Notes: a model not told the origin generated them from the sequence alone. 64,000 nucleotides of DNA from Prochlorococcus sp. AG-363-B04 (GCA_003278465.1 QCFC01000005.1:25324-89323); one strand, 5' to 3'. Numbered from the stretch's first letter, positions 27,844 through 36,483 are shown. A program made the numbers and translations.

Positions 27844-28137
27844 TTAAGCCTTAACAGCACACTTTTCAGTTTCTTCTGTAGAGAGTTCAGTTTTTTTTTC
27901 TGCTGGGGCTAACGCTTTGAGTTTTTTTTGAAGCTCATGCTTGCGTTCATCAATAATTTTGAGACGAGATTGATAGCTCTCTTCGAGCCTCTTACGGGAA
28001 GCTTCAAGATTGTCGAGTTCCTCTTGCCGTTGCTTACGCTTGATCTCCTCTAGTTGGCTATCAGAGACCACATAAACAGTCCTATTAGGTAAGAAGAAAG
28101 AGTCGGCAAAGAAAGTGTCGAATAAAGAGGTGTACAT
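27844..28137 (-). CDS. Coiled-coil protein, MYTSLFDT family (paralogue of 14481-14774)
   Basis: 97 residues, near-identical to the plus-strand copy over residues 16-60 (TVYVVSDSQLEEIKRKQRQE and the following coiled coil), with a diverged tail. A small hairpin AGTGAT-GGGG-ATCACT lies about 15-30 bp beyond the stop and has a counterpart after the other copy. Function unknown. Confidence 0.75.
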   Translation of the reverse strand: MYTSLFDTFFADSFFLPNRTVYVVSDSQLEEIKRKQRQEELDNLEASRKRLEESYQSRLKIIDERKHELQKKLKALAPAEKKTELSTEETEKCAVKA

Positions 28138-28344
28138 GATTACCCTTGCGAGACCCCCTTACTTTGCTCTAGATCTGTAGTATTACTAATACTGGGAACC
28201 GAATAAATTGATTCGGTAAGTATCACCCAATTCGGTTAACAACACTTTAGTTAGAAAGAACCGTAAAGCCTAAATACTTGAGTAAAAGCCCTATATGTAA
28301 TTCTTACAGATGTGTTAGAAAGGAAGTAACCAAATAGGAGAGTT

Positions 28345-28509
28345 ATGAAACTAAGAACTCCTTTTACTGTTGTTGCTAACCCACTTAGAGATATTGGTCA
28401 TATTCATGATTTCTTTTACAAGTTGCCGAATGAAAAACGTGGTGACTTTTGGGAAAGCGAATGCAAACTTCATCCCACAAAATCCTCTTGTAAGCTCTAC
28501 GAAGTGTAG
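28345..28509 (+). CDS. Small conserved-looking protein, 54 aa
   Basis: ATG after aggagag. Reads MKLRTPFTVVANPLRDIGHI then HDFFYKLPNEKRGDFWESEC and KLHPTKSSCKLYEV. The pattern NPL-DIGHIHDF--KLP-EKR--FWE-EC--HPT looks like a conserved cyanobacterial family I cannot name. It ends just before the OsmC fusion and may be cotranscribed with it. Confidence 0.7.
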   Translation: MKLRTPFTVVANPLRDIGHIHDFFYKLPNEKRGDFWESECKLHPTKSSCKLYEV

Positions 28510-28538
28510 ACAGGATTATTTGTCGATATCTAGGAGAT

Positions 28539-29441
28539 TTGCATACAGAAGCTAAGCATGTGAAGTCTGGAGAAACTCTTAGGACAGATGCACCTATTGA
28601 CCATGCAGGTAAAGGAGAGAATTTTGCTCCTACTGATTTATTGGCTACGGCTGTAGGGACTTGTTTCCTTACAGTGATGGGAATCACTGCTAAAGAAAAA
28701 GGGTGGAAATTAGATGAAATAACAGTTGCAATTGACAAGAAGATGACAACTCAGGGGCCTCGCAAGATTAGATCTTTATTACTTCAAATTGAGATGCCAA
28801 CTAATTTAGGAGCTGATCAATTAAAGGTCCTTCAAAAGGCAACGAAAGACTGTCCTGTTTTGAGAAACTTAAATCATTCAATAAAAATCAAAGTTGAGTG
28901 GAATCAATTAAAAAAAGAAAAAAAGACTTCTCTGAATTTTGTCGCTACTAATGTCTTTCGTGAAACTCCTGATGTCACGTTCTTTGATGCAGGAGTCGAT
29001 GGCTCTAATGGATCTGATGTGGTGATTCATCACGGAGCTGCAATTTCTCCTCCTAACGACAATGAATTTGAGCAGTATTACGTTCATTACCATCAAATTG
29101 ATCACAACTTAGTTTTAGAAGGAAGCCGCACTTTTACTCTCCTCAATCCTGCATGGGATGAGCCTCATCACGTGATTTACCTCAATCCAAAAATGGGTGC
29201 TCTTCAAATACCTATTGGGACTTATCACCAATCTGTTTCAGGGACAGAGGGCAGCATGGTATTGAACCAAGCAGTAAGAGATAGGGATTTTGATCCAAGT
29301 AAGGAATTTATTCCTGTCAGTTTGCGAGATAGGGCTGATTTGCGAAATGCAAAAGCAGCTGAGCCTGTTTATTGGATTTGGGATGATGGAAGAATCAGAA
29401 GATTGAAAGTACGTCGGGCTAGCAAAGCTAATGTTTTTTGA
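28539..29441 (+). CDS. OsmC-cupin fusion protein
   Basis: Residues 1 to about 125 are an OsmC-like peroxide-reductase domain (VKSGETLRTDAPIDHAGKGE; SPTDL-type FAPTDLLATAVGTCFLTVMG with the first catalytic Cys; the second in KDCPVLRNLNHSI). The remaining 175 residues hold a cupin-like barrel (QYYVHYHQIDHNLVLEGSRT; VIYLNPKMGALQIPIGTYHQ). Start: TTG at 28539 is used here, but the frame continues upstream as IICRYLGDL, which matches OsmC starts, without ATG/GTG/TTG; a rare ATT start is possible. The fusion is unusual. Confidence 0.75.
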   Translation: MHTEAKHVKSGETLRTDAPIDHAGKGENFAPTDLLATAVGTCFLTVMGITAKEKGWKLDEITVAIDKKMTTQGPRKIRSLLLQIEMPTNLGADQLKVLQKATKDCPVLRNLNHSIKIKVEWNQLKKEKKTSLNFVATNVFRETPDVTFFDAGVDGSNGSDVVIHHGAAISPPNDNEFEQYYVHYHQIDHNLVLEGSRTFTLLNPAWDEPHHVIYLNPKMGALQIPIGTYHQSVSGTEGSMVLNQAVRDRDFDPSKEFIPVSLRDRADLRNAKAAEPVYWIWDDGRIRRLKVRRASKANVF

Positions 29442-29517
29442 AAAAGAAACGCTGCCCCAAATTGGCATGATGGATTGATGAATAGAGATAAAAAGCTTTT
29501 ATTTACTTTCCTTAGTG

Positions 29518-29611
29518 CCCTGGAGGTCTCTGATTATTGCGTCTTGCTGATCGACCAACTCGCAGCAGAAGTAATCACCTCGTCCTTAAGGCACGTTTCA
29601 GTGATGTTCAT
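29518..29611 (-). pseudogene. MNITET microprotein pseudogene (5' border copy A)
   Basis: ATG at 29611 reads MNITETCLKDEVITSA then a one-base change in the Cys-Glu-Leu region shifts the frame to a stop at 29534. The DNA matches the 43.0, 57.7 and 59.15 kb copies through tgatcgaccaactcgc and cacctcgtccttacgg. It lies about 105 bp before the DUF1330 gene. Confidence 0.75.
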
Positions 29612-29715
29612 TGGTTTGAAAAATGCTTTTTGTTAGTGGAACCTGAAGAGTTGCCCTCAGATATTTCAAATTTATGTCAAATATGAGATGCTCCTCATGT
29701 TTATACAAAATTTTC

Positions 29716-30015
29716 ATGTCTAAGGGGTATTGGATCGTTACAACAACAGTCACGAATCCCGAAGGGTTTGGAGAATATGTACAAGCCTTTGCCTCCTGGA
29801 TTGAATCAATTGGTGGCAAGGTTGCTGCTAAAGATCTAGATGCAAAAACTGTTGAAGGTAAAGGCGGCCACCTCGCTGTGATTATTGAATTTCCATCTAA
29901 GGAAGTAGCTTCAGAGGCTTATAACAGAGCCGACTATCAAGAGTTAAGTAAATTACGCTGGGCTAACTCTAGTGATACCAACATTACGATTATGGATGGC
30001 TTAGTAACTCACTAA
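29716..30015 (+). CDS. DUF1330 protein
   Basis: I place the start at MSKGYWIVTTTVTNPEGFGE, 99 residues; the longer ORF adds an unlikely MSNMRCSSCLYKIF. The protein is a full DUF1330 alpha-beta barrel with GGKVAAKDLDAKTVEGKGGH and VIIEFPSKEVASEAYNRADYQ. Function unknown. A truncated copy of the same family follows the border module at 57.8 kb. Confidence 0.85.
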   Translation: MSKGYWIVTTTVTNPEGFGEYVQAFASWIESIGGKVAAKDLDAKTVEGKGGHLAVIIEFPSKEVASEAYNRADYQELSKLRWANSSDTNITIMDGLVTH

Positions 30016-30032
30016 AAGTAAAGGAGAAAATC

Positions 30033-30146
30033 ATGGCAGAGATGCTAACAATAAAAGTAGCAAATAGAGCAGTTGGAACTATTGGACTGTTTTTGTTCAT
30101 TGGAACCTCTGCCTATTTGGTTAGGCAGTTCAAAGGATTTTTTTGA
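30033..30146 (+). CDS. Membrane microprotein MDNWP/RAVGT family, 37 aa
   Basis: ATG after aaggagaaaatc. Reads MAEMLTIKVANRAVGTIGLF LFIGTSAYLVRQFKGFF. Diverged relative of 26118 and 39486; the ANRAVGT core is identical. Slightly shortened at the tail. Confidence 0.65.
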   Translation: MAEMLTIKVANRAVGTIGLFLFIGTSAYLVRQFKGFF

Positions 30147-30153
30147 AATAAAT

Positions 30154-30352
30154 AATGTAAAAACTGCTAATCACTTTCGGGTTTGGAATTGCCGCTATAG
30201 GTGTTTTCTACCCTTATTTAAGGCAATTAGGTTTAGGGCAACTGCTAGGCGACATAATTCTGTAGGGAGAAAACTCAACTTTTTATTTTCCAATAGTTAG
30301 TTCATTGCTATTAGTTTGATTGTTTAGGTTCTCTTTAACTTGTTCCGGTCCT
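30154..30352 (+). pseudogene. DUF2905 pseudogene
   Basis: Follows the 26582 gene codon by codon (KLLITFGFGIAAIGVFYPYL; LGLGQLLGDIIL; GENSTFYFPIVSS) but codon 2 is TAA, a TAG follows IIL, and the end is shifted. Three lesions. Confidence 0.85.
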
Positions 30353-30356
30353 CCTA

Positions 30357-30518
30357 ATGCCTCTTAAAAAGCCTATTCCTGATTCAGTTATCCGCCTGTG
30401 GCGGCGTATTCGCAGGTTTGAATTAACACGCACTCTTCGTGCAACTGAGAAGAGGATGGAATACGTAAAAAAATCATTGGCTTATATAGATCGAGTAGAA
30501 GGCAGAATACCGAAATAG
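30357..30518 (+). CDS. Basic small protein, 53 aa
   Basis: Reads MPLKKPIPDSVIRLWRRIRR then FELTRTLRATEKRMEYVKKS and LAYIDRVEGRIPK: a highly basic helical protein. Its stop lies two bases before the 38-bp border motif at 30520. No family recognised. Confidence 0.6.
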   Translation: MPLKKPIPDSVIRLWRRIRRFELTRTLRATEKRMEYVKKSLAYIDRVEGRIPK

Positions 30519-30519
30519 A

Positions 30520-30557
30520 GGGCCCTTCCTAGTGCTTTCTCTGTGAGTCATCCGAAG
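30520..30557 (+). repeat. 38-bp 3' border motif, copy A
   Basis: Pattern GGGYCCTTCCTAGNG-CTTT- then GTGNGTCRTCCGAAG. The same 38-bp span without gaps is at 44244-44281 and 59720-59757. Similarity to the 44.2 kb copy continues to a shared tagagacacc about 45 bp on. Confidence 0.75.
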
Positions 30558-31059
30558 CTGAGGCTTCACCTAGATCTAAACCGCTCAATTTAGAGACACC
30601 ACTGTCTTTAATTCTTTGATGGGATTACTGGGTCGCCATTGGATAATTCCCATGATGTGATTGTTGAGGGACTCCTGCCCTATGGGCTGTAGATCGAAGT
30701 AGTTTTTACCAGCAATCTCAACGAGTAGTCGTTCAACTAACCACACGCTTGAGTTTGTAGAGCTATGACCTGCTTTTATATCCCATTAGTTTTGCAGCTT
30801 CTGAGAAGGTCGCTAAAGGCATCTTCTAACGTTTTTATGGAGTGAGTTAACTTCGCCAGGAGTGTTCTAAAGACTTGGTTATTGGGAATATAGTAGTCAG
30901 CTTTCTTGTTAACTATCTCCAACTTTGAAAACCTGCGCTAACGAATAAGAGACTTTGAATACCCCTCTTGCACAAAAAACTAGAAAGGCCCCAAGGAAGA
31001 CCTCCATAGATAATCATTGTTCCAGCATTAAATATCTTCTTTTAAATGTTCTTAGCTTC
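30558..31059. other. Intergenic, nothing recognised
   Basis: No gene-like ORF or terminator apart from the border-motif continuation at the left edge. Confidence 0.4.
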
Positions 31060-31332
31060 CTATGATCTCGACAATGGAATTTGCATTAGTGCCATTGGCA
31101 ACAAGGTTCGTTTGGGATGAATTTTGTTTTGATCCTGGACAAAAATAAATATCATCACGATCAACGGAGTTATAAATGCGCTAGCTGTAACGAGTGCAAA
31201 AATTTGAGTTGGCTTAATAAATGGAACTTTGATTAATCGGTCACCACATTGACCACAGACCATCACACCATCGGCTCGTTCTATATGGATCTGATAACGC
31301 GGTGAGCAATATGGACAATGGTACTTAGTCAT
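31060..31332 (-). CDS. Zinc-ribbon plus membrane-helix protein, 90 aa
   Basis: N-terminal zinc ribbon CPYC-(17)-CGQCG followed by one transmembrane helix (QIFALVTASAFITPLIVMIFIFV). Its ATG overlaps the stop of the preceding gene by four bases (ATGA), so the two are one operon. Function unknown. Confidence 0.75.
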   Translation of the reverse strand: MTKYHCPYCSPRYQIHIERADGVMVCGQCGDRLIKVPFIKPTQIFALVTASAFITPLIVMIFIFVQDQNKIHPKRTLLPMALMQIPLSRS

Positions 31333-31682
31333 TCCAGTTCACCTTTCTTGATTTTCTCTCTAATTAGTCTGATAACTGCTTTTGTTCGTGGCTCTTGATG
31401 TGAGTCATTATATGCCGATCGTACATGTCGTTGAATGAGAAAAAGTACGCAACGCATTTGAGTCAAAGTAGCTTTTTCTTTTTCGCTAAGCACCTGACTG
31501 TCGCATTTCGAGCAAGCTTCCCAACCACCTGTAACGTTATATCCATCAATTATTAGAGCAAATCTTTGCAAACCCAGTTCAGATTTGGAAGGTTCACTTT
31601 CAAAGTCAAATGACTCATTATCTGGATTAGGGATCTTGTCTAATTCGAGATCCTTATTAGGAATATATTTAATCTTCACCAC
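31329..31682 (-). CDS. Hypothetical protein, 117 aa
   Basis: Soluble, acidic N-terminal third, then GLQRFALIIDGYNVTGGWEA and a helical, basic C-terminus. The Cys pair (ACSKCDS) may bind metal. Overlaps the zinc-ribbon gene by four bases. Confidence 0.65.
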   Translation of the reverse strand: MVKIKYIPNKDLELDKIPNPDNESFDFESEPSKSELGLQRFALIIDGYNVTGGWEACSKCDSQVLSEKEKATLTQMRCVLFLIQRHVRSAYNDSHQEPRTKAVIRLIREKIKKGELE

Positions 31683-31723
31683 TTAAGGAATCCTGGTCGA
31701 CTTTGGCGATTTGAATTGTCTTC

Positions 31724-31939
31724 TTAACTTGTACCCCTACATAATATTCGATCATTACCTTTACTAAGCCAACCCTTTAAGGCATTGTTTGAACCTGTTA
31801 GCACCGTAACCCACTTAAACAATTGCCTTTGAGCTTGGGATTCATTCTCAGGAGTTTCTGGGATTACTGTTTTAATTGCACTTTTTGCACTCATCTTGTT
31901 GAGATCTTTATCGACACCACTGATTGCCTGCGCAAACAT
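31724..31939 (-). CDS. Hypothetical protein, 71 aa
   Basis: Reads MFAQAISGVDKDLNKMSAKS then a helical stretch ending KGWLSKGNDRILCRGTS. No membrane segment, no family. Weak support. Confidence 0.4.
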   Translation of the reverse strand: MFAQAISGVDKDLNKMSAKSAIKTVIPETPENESQAQRQLFKWVTVLTGSNNALKGWLSKGNDRILCRGTS

Positions 31940-31966
31940 GACATAGGTAACACCAAATACTTTCGG

Positions 31967-32085
31967 CTAACTTCCCACCAAGGGAATCAACATGACTAGG
32001 GCAATTATTTGTAGAAGAGTTCCTACCCAGAGAGTGAGGCGCAGCCCATACTGCGCTCCAATCCATCCACCATCAAGAATGGTTA
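31967..32085 (-). pseudogene. MFS transporter C-terminal fragment
   Basis: Encodes LDGGWIGAQYGLRLTLWVGTLLQ then IIALVMLIPLVGS and stop, the last two helices of a major-facilitator exporter. Upstream in the frame the sequence turns into the start of the opposite-strand gene at 32107, so only the end survived an insertion or deletion. Confidence 0.6.
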
Positions 32086-32106
32086 ATGTAGAATGAAAGA
32101 AAAAAG

Positions 32107-32991
32107 ATGGGGTTCTCGCAATCTCTTTGCAAACTATTAGCCCAAGAACATGCATATAAACCTTTTGAAGGAAATTTTGTTTTATTAGGTCGCCAAACTA
32201 CTGGCATAACTTTCGAGGAAGCAATTGATATAATAAAAAAAGCAGGTCTGGAACCCAGATCATCAGTTGATATAGTTTATGATAGTCAAACCAAGGGCCA
32301 AAAAAAATCAAATGAGGCTTATATAACTGAAAAAACATTTCTTACTCTTCTATCAGATGTTCAAGTTTTGACAATTGACGTTACTAGTTACGAAAGCTGC
32401 GATATTATTCATGATTTTACAAAACCAATACCTGATGAATTGAAAAATATTGCTGATGTTTTTTGGCTAGGTTCATGCTTGGACAATATGTCAAATCCAT
32501 CAGCAGCATTAAACAATGCTTTCCAAATTGTAAAGCCAAATGGCAGGATAATTGATTTTGAATGTTCTCAGATGAAATTGAGTGCTTATGTAGCGTTTTC
32601 TCCATGTTTTTTCATAGATTGGCTTGCCATTAATGAATTTAAGGATGTAAGGTTATATCTACTAGGACTAAAAAGATCTGAAGTTTTCCGTGGACAATGG
32701 GATATTTATACGGTTTATGACTCGGGAGCTGCAGCCTATAAATACAATTTTCAGAATTTGCCTTCAGATTACATAATTCTTACTTACTGGATTGGAGAAA
32801 AAGGAAGTTTAAGGCCATTTGCTAAGGATCCAATTCAAGCTAAATACAGACCCAAAAAAGATAATAAACCTTACATTAAGCATTTACGGTTATGGCGACA
32901 ATCAAATAATAGGCCACTTATAAAGCCTACTTCTCCAGATAATATCGATCATCATGAAATCAAATACTATAAATACTTGGGGAAAATATAG
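32107..32991 (+). CDS. Methyltransferase-like protein
   Basis: 294 residues. DVFWLGSCLDNMSNPSAALN and AFQIVKPNGRIIDFECSQMK correspond to motif II and III of class I methyltransferases; an N-terminal Gly-rich SAM loop is weak. Similar in size and start (MGF) to 25048. It overlaps the MFS remnant's edge, a sign of recent junction. Probably acts on a surface glycan or small molecule. Confidence 0.55.
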   Translation: MGFSQSLCKLLAQEHAYKPFEGNFVLLGRQTTGITFEEAIDIIKKAGLEPRSSVDIVYDSQTKGQKKSNEAYITEKTFLTLLSDVQVLTIDVTSYESCDIIHDFTKPIPDELKNIADVFWLGSCLDNMSNPSAALNNAFQIVKPNGRIIDFECSQMKLSAYVAFSPCFFIDWLAINEFKDVRLYLLGLKRSEVFRGQWDIYTVYDSGAAAYKYNFQNLPSDYIILTYWIGEKGSLRPFAKDPIQAKYRPKKDNKPYIKHLRLWRQSNNRPLIKPTSPDNIDHHEIKYYKYLGKI

Positions 32992-33128
32992 ATGCAATTA
33001 AGGACGAAGAACCCTGCCTAAATGCCTAAACCCATAGACGAAGTATTCATGAATAAGTAGTTTCAAGAAGATAGGAATTAATGAGCTAGATCATCTAGGT
33101 TCATTATTAGAAGAGATTTGCGTTAAAT

Positions 33129-33299
33129 ATGGCTTGGCTGCAGGTCGGCTCTGATATTGATAGAGAAGATAATTGGGACTCTTCAGGTGACTCAGTCAGT
33201 CTTTCCAGTGATAGCTACGTTGTTGCTATTGGAGCCCATTATAACTATGGCAATGGATGGGGGAGTGGTCATGTAGGACTGGTCGCTACTGGATATTGA
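33129..33299 (+). pseudogene. Fragment of a giant repeat protein (FG-GAP-like unit)
   Basis: 56 codons reading WLQVGSDIDREDNWDSSGDS then VSLSSDSYVVAIGAHYNYGN and GWGSGHVGLVATGY. This is one unit of the W-Q-G-DI-GE---D-SG-SVSLSSDG--VAIGA--N-GNG--SGHV repeat known from very large marine cyanobacterial surface proteins. A lone unit with its own ATG and stop is a leftover, not a likely functional gene. Confidence 0.7.
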
Positions 33300-33356
33300 T
33301 CAAATGATTCAGCCTTATCTCGCGTATTAAGCATGAAGGGTTAATTACAGATTTAT

Positions 33357-34031
33357 CTAATTATTTAAAACTGCAAGATAATAGGTTTCTTCATATATTT
33401 TTGAATCCTTCCTGATGCTGGTTTTTAAGTGTTCCTGTATAATTTTATCACCTAGTAGTTCTCTTATTTCTTCAAGATTAAATTCTTTAATATGATATTT
33501 AGAGACTAATTCCTTAGAAATAAAAAGAGGTGTGCCAACAAGTGCAGTTCCTCCAGGCTTTAGGAGAAATTTTATTAGCTCAATCAGTTGCTTAGGGTTG
33601 GGGAGGTGTTCTATGACATCTACTGAGAATATAAAATCAAATGAATGAGGAGGTAGACCTGTAAAAGCATTTTTTAGAAGAAAGCAGGACAGAATTACGT
33701 TATTTATTTGGTAGAGTCTTAATGCCTCTCTACCATATTTAATTGCATCTGGTTCTGCATCAAAACCATATATTTGTGAATTAGGAAGCTTTTCAGCGAG
33801 TAACCCACATGTCGCACCATCACCACACCCAATATCTAAAATTCTTTTAGGGTTGATCTTTAGGGCTGTTTCAAGGACAGTATTTGCTATGTCTACATAT
33901 TCCTGTCGAGGCTGCTTCTTGTCGGTACCTCTTAAAAGTTTCCAGTGATAATAACCTTTTATAGTATATTTATCAAAACCTATGAAATTTTCATCATCTC
34001 GATAACTATTAATTTCAGATTCGGAATTCAT
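33357..34031 (-). CDS. Class I SAM-dependent methyltransferase
   Basis: 224 residues. RILDIGCGDGATCGLLAEKL is motif I, YGFDAEPDAIKYG motif II with the acidic ribose ligand, FDFIFSVDVIEHLPNP motif III/IV, and LLKPGGTALVGTPLF follows. A complete Methyltransf_11/25 domain. It lies about 95 bp downstream of the FkbM-2OG fusion on the same strand; likely one surface-modification unit. Confidence 0.88.
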   Translation of the reverse strand: MNSESEINSYRDDENFIGFDKYTIKGYYHWKLLRGTDKKQPRQEYVDIANTVLETALKINPKRILDIGCGDGATCGLLAEKLPNSQIYGFDAEPDAIKYGREALRLYQINNVILSCFLLKNAFTGLPPHSFDFIFSVDVIEHLPNPKQLIELIKFLLKPGGTALVGTPLFISKELVSKYHIKEFNLEEIRELLGDKIIQEHLKTSIRKDSKIYEETYYLAVLNN

Positions 34032-34127
34032 ACCTGTAAACTATATCAATACATCTATAGAATATATCACGAAAATTACAAAAGGTCTGATCGAAGCTTT
34101 TGTAATAATGCTGAGTATCAAAATCTT

Positions 34128-35924
34128 TTAGAGAAAATCAGATATTTCTCCTAGATTGATGAGAAATTCATTTTGCTTTATATTATTGATTAGATTATGC
34201 ATTACCTTCCTTTCTCTTAGAAGATAGTCTACTAATATTAAAGGTCTTGCAATATCTGTAATAGGAGGAAACAATGCATGCCCGGAATTATTTTTATAAA
34301 TAGAAAGAGAATTAGAGTCAAGATTAAATAGATCACATTCAGGATTTACTAGAAGGATTGCTTGTCCTTCGTCTAATTGCACCTTCTTATTCCTAAATAA
34401 TTTTAAGTTATTGGACTCATTTCCATGATCTTCGATGTAGATTTCTTTTTTGTAATTAATCGCATGATAATTTGCATAATGTGAAGGATATTTAGTGAAC
34501 CCTTGAGGATTAATCCTAGAAAAGCTGGCGCTTTCTGTCTCGGAAATTATAGAAGTAGAAGTTGAAAATGGTAAGACTGGTATGATAAGTGCACATAGAG
34601 TGATAGTACTATCGTTATGACGTGTTAGATATTGACCTGGAAAATCAACAAAATGTCTGATACGGCAAGTCAGTAAATAATTAGGCTTAGTAAATTCTTT
34701 GTTATATGCAGATCTCTTTTTTGGGTTATTCACCAAACTAAAGTTTGAATAGAGAATAATTTCTTTTATTAATTTGGGATCTGTAAAAGTATTAGTAATA
34801 AATTCATAATATTCTGGATTTGAAGCCTGAATTTGATTGGAGTTTAGACTAATACGACATGATTTTACTGACTTTTGATATTGCGGAGTTCCTACATTGA
34901 ATTCAATTATATTATTGGAATCTGTAATTTGATTCAGCAGTAATTTCCTAGCTTGCTTGACCTGCTTAGGACTTAATAAGTCGCTAACAATTGCTACTGG
35001 AGGAACTTTGCTAAATTCAAGAAGTTTGGTTTCCCTATTAATAAACTCGTTTGTGACAAAAGTTTTATGTGATTCGTTACCTGATTCATTTCCATATTTT
35101 GCGTAGAGTTTTAGATGTTGTTTTTTTATGGCATCAGAGATTAAGAATGCAGATATTTGTTCTGGTGTAAATGATGGAATAAAAACATGTTCAGCAAACC
35201 CAATATATGGCCCATCTTTCCTAATTGCTTTTTCTACTTGTTCATACGAACATATAAATCCTGCTGAATAAAGCTTATTAATTAGAGCCTTATGAGAATG
35301 AATTAAAGGATTTAATTCAACCTGAATGCTACTAATCCTGTGAATTAAACTAGAAGAAAATAGGCTTTCACAAACATCTTCCTCTATCCCATCTACATCT
35401 AACTTGATATGTAGTGGAGCATCGTTAGGTGCATGTATAGAGGATATAAGCTGTTCTAATGAAATGTAATAAACTGACTTGTAAAGTCTATCTTTATGAT
35501 GAGGGTTAAGCATGTAATCTTGATTTTTACCCAATTGATGTTGGCTTTTCCCTGGCTCATCGCTAGCTATATATAGTTGTTGAATTTGATCTGAATATTT
35601 AGTAGAAATTGCTAGCGGTAAGACGTCTAACTTTCCATGTGTATCTGAATTGCGCTCCCGATTAGCTAATAATTCAATATAATTTTTAGGCTCTGGCTCT
35701 ATGGCTATTACTTTCTGTGCATGAAATAATGCAGCTGGGATAGAATAGATTCCAATATTTGCGCCTATATCAATTAGCCAGGAATCATTGGTGAAACACT
35801 GAAGCCATTCAAGTATTGTAGGCTCCTTAAACTTTAAGGTAGCTGCTCGCCAAGCAGTTGTTTTATTAGTACCACGTATCTTGAAAACACCAAATGGTGA
35901 GTAATCTACGTTGATGAAATCCAA
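34128..35924 (-). CDS. FkbM methyltransferase fused to 2OG-Fe(II) oxygenase-like domain
   Basis: 598 residues. Residues about 30-235 are FkbM type (WLIDIGANIGIYSIPAALFH; VIAIEPEPKNYIELL; HIKLDVDGIEEDVCESLF). Residues about 320-590 look like a 2OG oxygenase: QYLTRHNDSTITL gives HxD, and SGHALFPPITDIARPLILVD gives the distal His and Arg. FkbM enzymes O-methylate sugars; the second half could hydroxylate the same acceptor. Both active sites look intact. Confidence 0.8.
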   Translation of the reverse strand: MDFINVDYSPFGVFKIRGTNKTTAWRAATLKFKEPTILEWLQCFTNDSWLIDIGANIGIYSIPAALFHAQKVIAIEPEPKNYIELLANRERNSDTHGKLDVLPLAISTKYSDQIQQLYIASDEPGKSQHQLGKNQDYMLNPHHKDRLYKSVYYISLEQLISSIHAPNDAPLHIKLDVDGIEEDVCESLFSSSLIHRISSIQVELNPLIHSHKALINKLYSAGFICSYEQVEKAIRKDGPYIGFAEHVFIPSFTPEQISAFLISDAIKKQHLKLYAKYGNESGNESHKTFVTNEFINRETKLLEFSKVPPVAIVSDLLSPKQVKQARKLLLNQITDSNNIIEFNVGTPQYQKSVKSCRISLNSNQIQASNPEYYEFITNTFTDPKLIKEIILYSNFSLVNNPKKRSAYNKEFTKPNYLLTCRIRHFVDFPGQYLTRHNDSTITLCALIIPVLPFSTSTSIISETESASFSRINPQGFTKYPSHYANYHAINYKKEIYIEDHGNESNNLKLFRNKKVQLDEGQAILLVNPECDLFNLDSNSLSIYKNNSGHALFPPITDIARPLILVDYLLRERKVMHNLINNIKQNEFLINLGEISDFL

Positions 35925-36082
35925 ATGAATCTCATTGCTAATCTACTAATCTAGATTATATGATAAAAAATTTCAATGCGATTAAGCTATCTCTAAAGGA
36001 GGTATAGAGACAAGCAAAAACTAGAGCTGCAAGACATGGCAGTTTGCTTCCTTATCTGCAGAAATCTATCTTATAAACTAAA
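35925..36082. other. Intergenic before the tRNA-Pro fragment block
   Basis: No gene; leader region of the FkbM fusion. Confidence 0.4.
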
Positions 36083-36288
36083 TTAAACATCGAGAGAAAT
36101 TTCTAATAATCGATTGGCTACTGCTGGAGCAGCATTCATAAGAATGCTATGGCTTTGATCCAGGGCATCTTTTGTTTGTTCCGCTAAAAATTGCAGGCTG
36201 TCTGGATGAGATCTGACATATCGAAGCAACATTCGGTATTCCATATCGGCTGCGGCAGCTTCATCTTTCCATGACGCACCACCACTCC
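36083..36288 (-). CDS. Terminase-small-subunit-like helical protein
   Basis: The ORF extends into the tRNA fragment, which is not credible, so the start is at MRSGGASWKDEAAAADMEYR (36288); an alternative upstream in-frame start around TIDEIPLPPNVQ is possible. The rest reads LRYVRSHPDSLQFLAEQTKD and ends RLLEISLDV. The helix-turn-helix-like AAAADMEYRMLLRYV recalls small terminase or phage HTH proteins. It adjoins the att fragment, as 59760 adjoins tRNA-Pro. Confidence 0.5.
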
Positions 36289-36358
36289 TCATAGTTAATA
36301 CCCTTTGGACATTTGGAGGCAGAGGTATTTCATCTATAGTTTGACAATCGCTAAAAAC

Positions 36359-36405
36359 CCAATCGGGGCGACAGGATTCGAACCTGCGATCTAGTGCTCC
36401 CAAAG
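36359..36405 (-). repeat. tRNA-Pro 3' fragment, putative att site (left)
   Basis: 47 bp identical at 46 positions to 60448-60494, the 3' part of tRNA-Pro(UGG) from the anticodon loop to the acceptor end. The 5' half of a tRNA is absent. This is the expected far-end attachment site of an element inserted in the tRNA at 60.5 kb. Confidence 0.85.
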
Positions 36406-36483
36406 GACAAGGCCTCAAAGGATTAGACTTTCTCAGAACCTTTGCAGTTAAATGGTATTTAGAAGTCAGGTAAGTCGATTATA

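Noticed and set aside
36359..36405. A second tRNA-Pro gene
   Set aside because: Only the anticodon-loop-to-3'-end part is present; D-arm and 5' acceptor strand are missing, so it is an att-type fragment.
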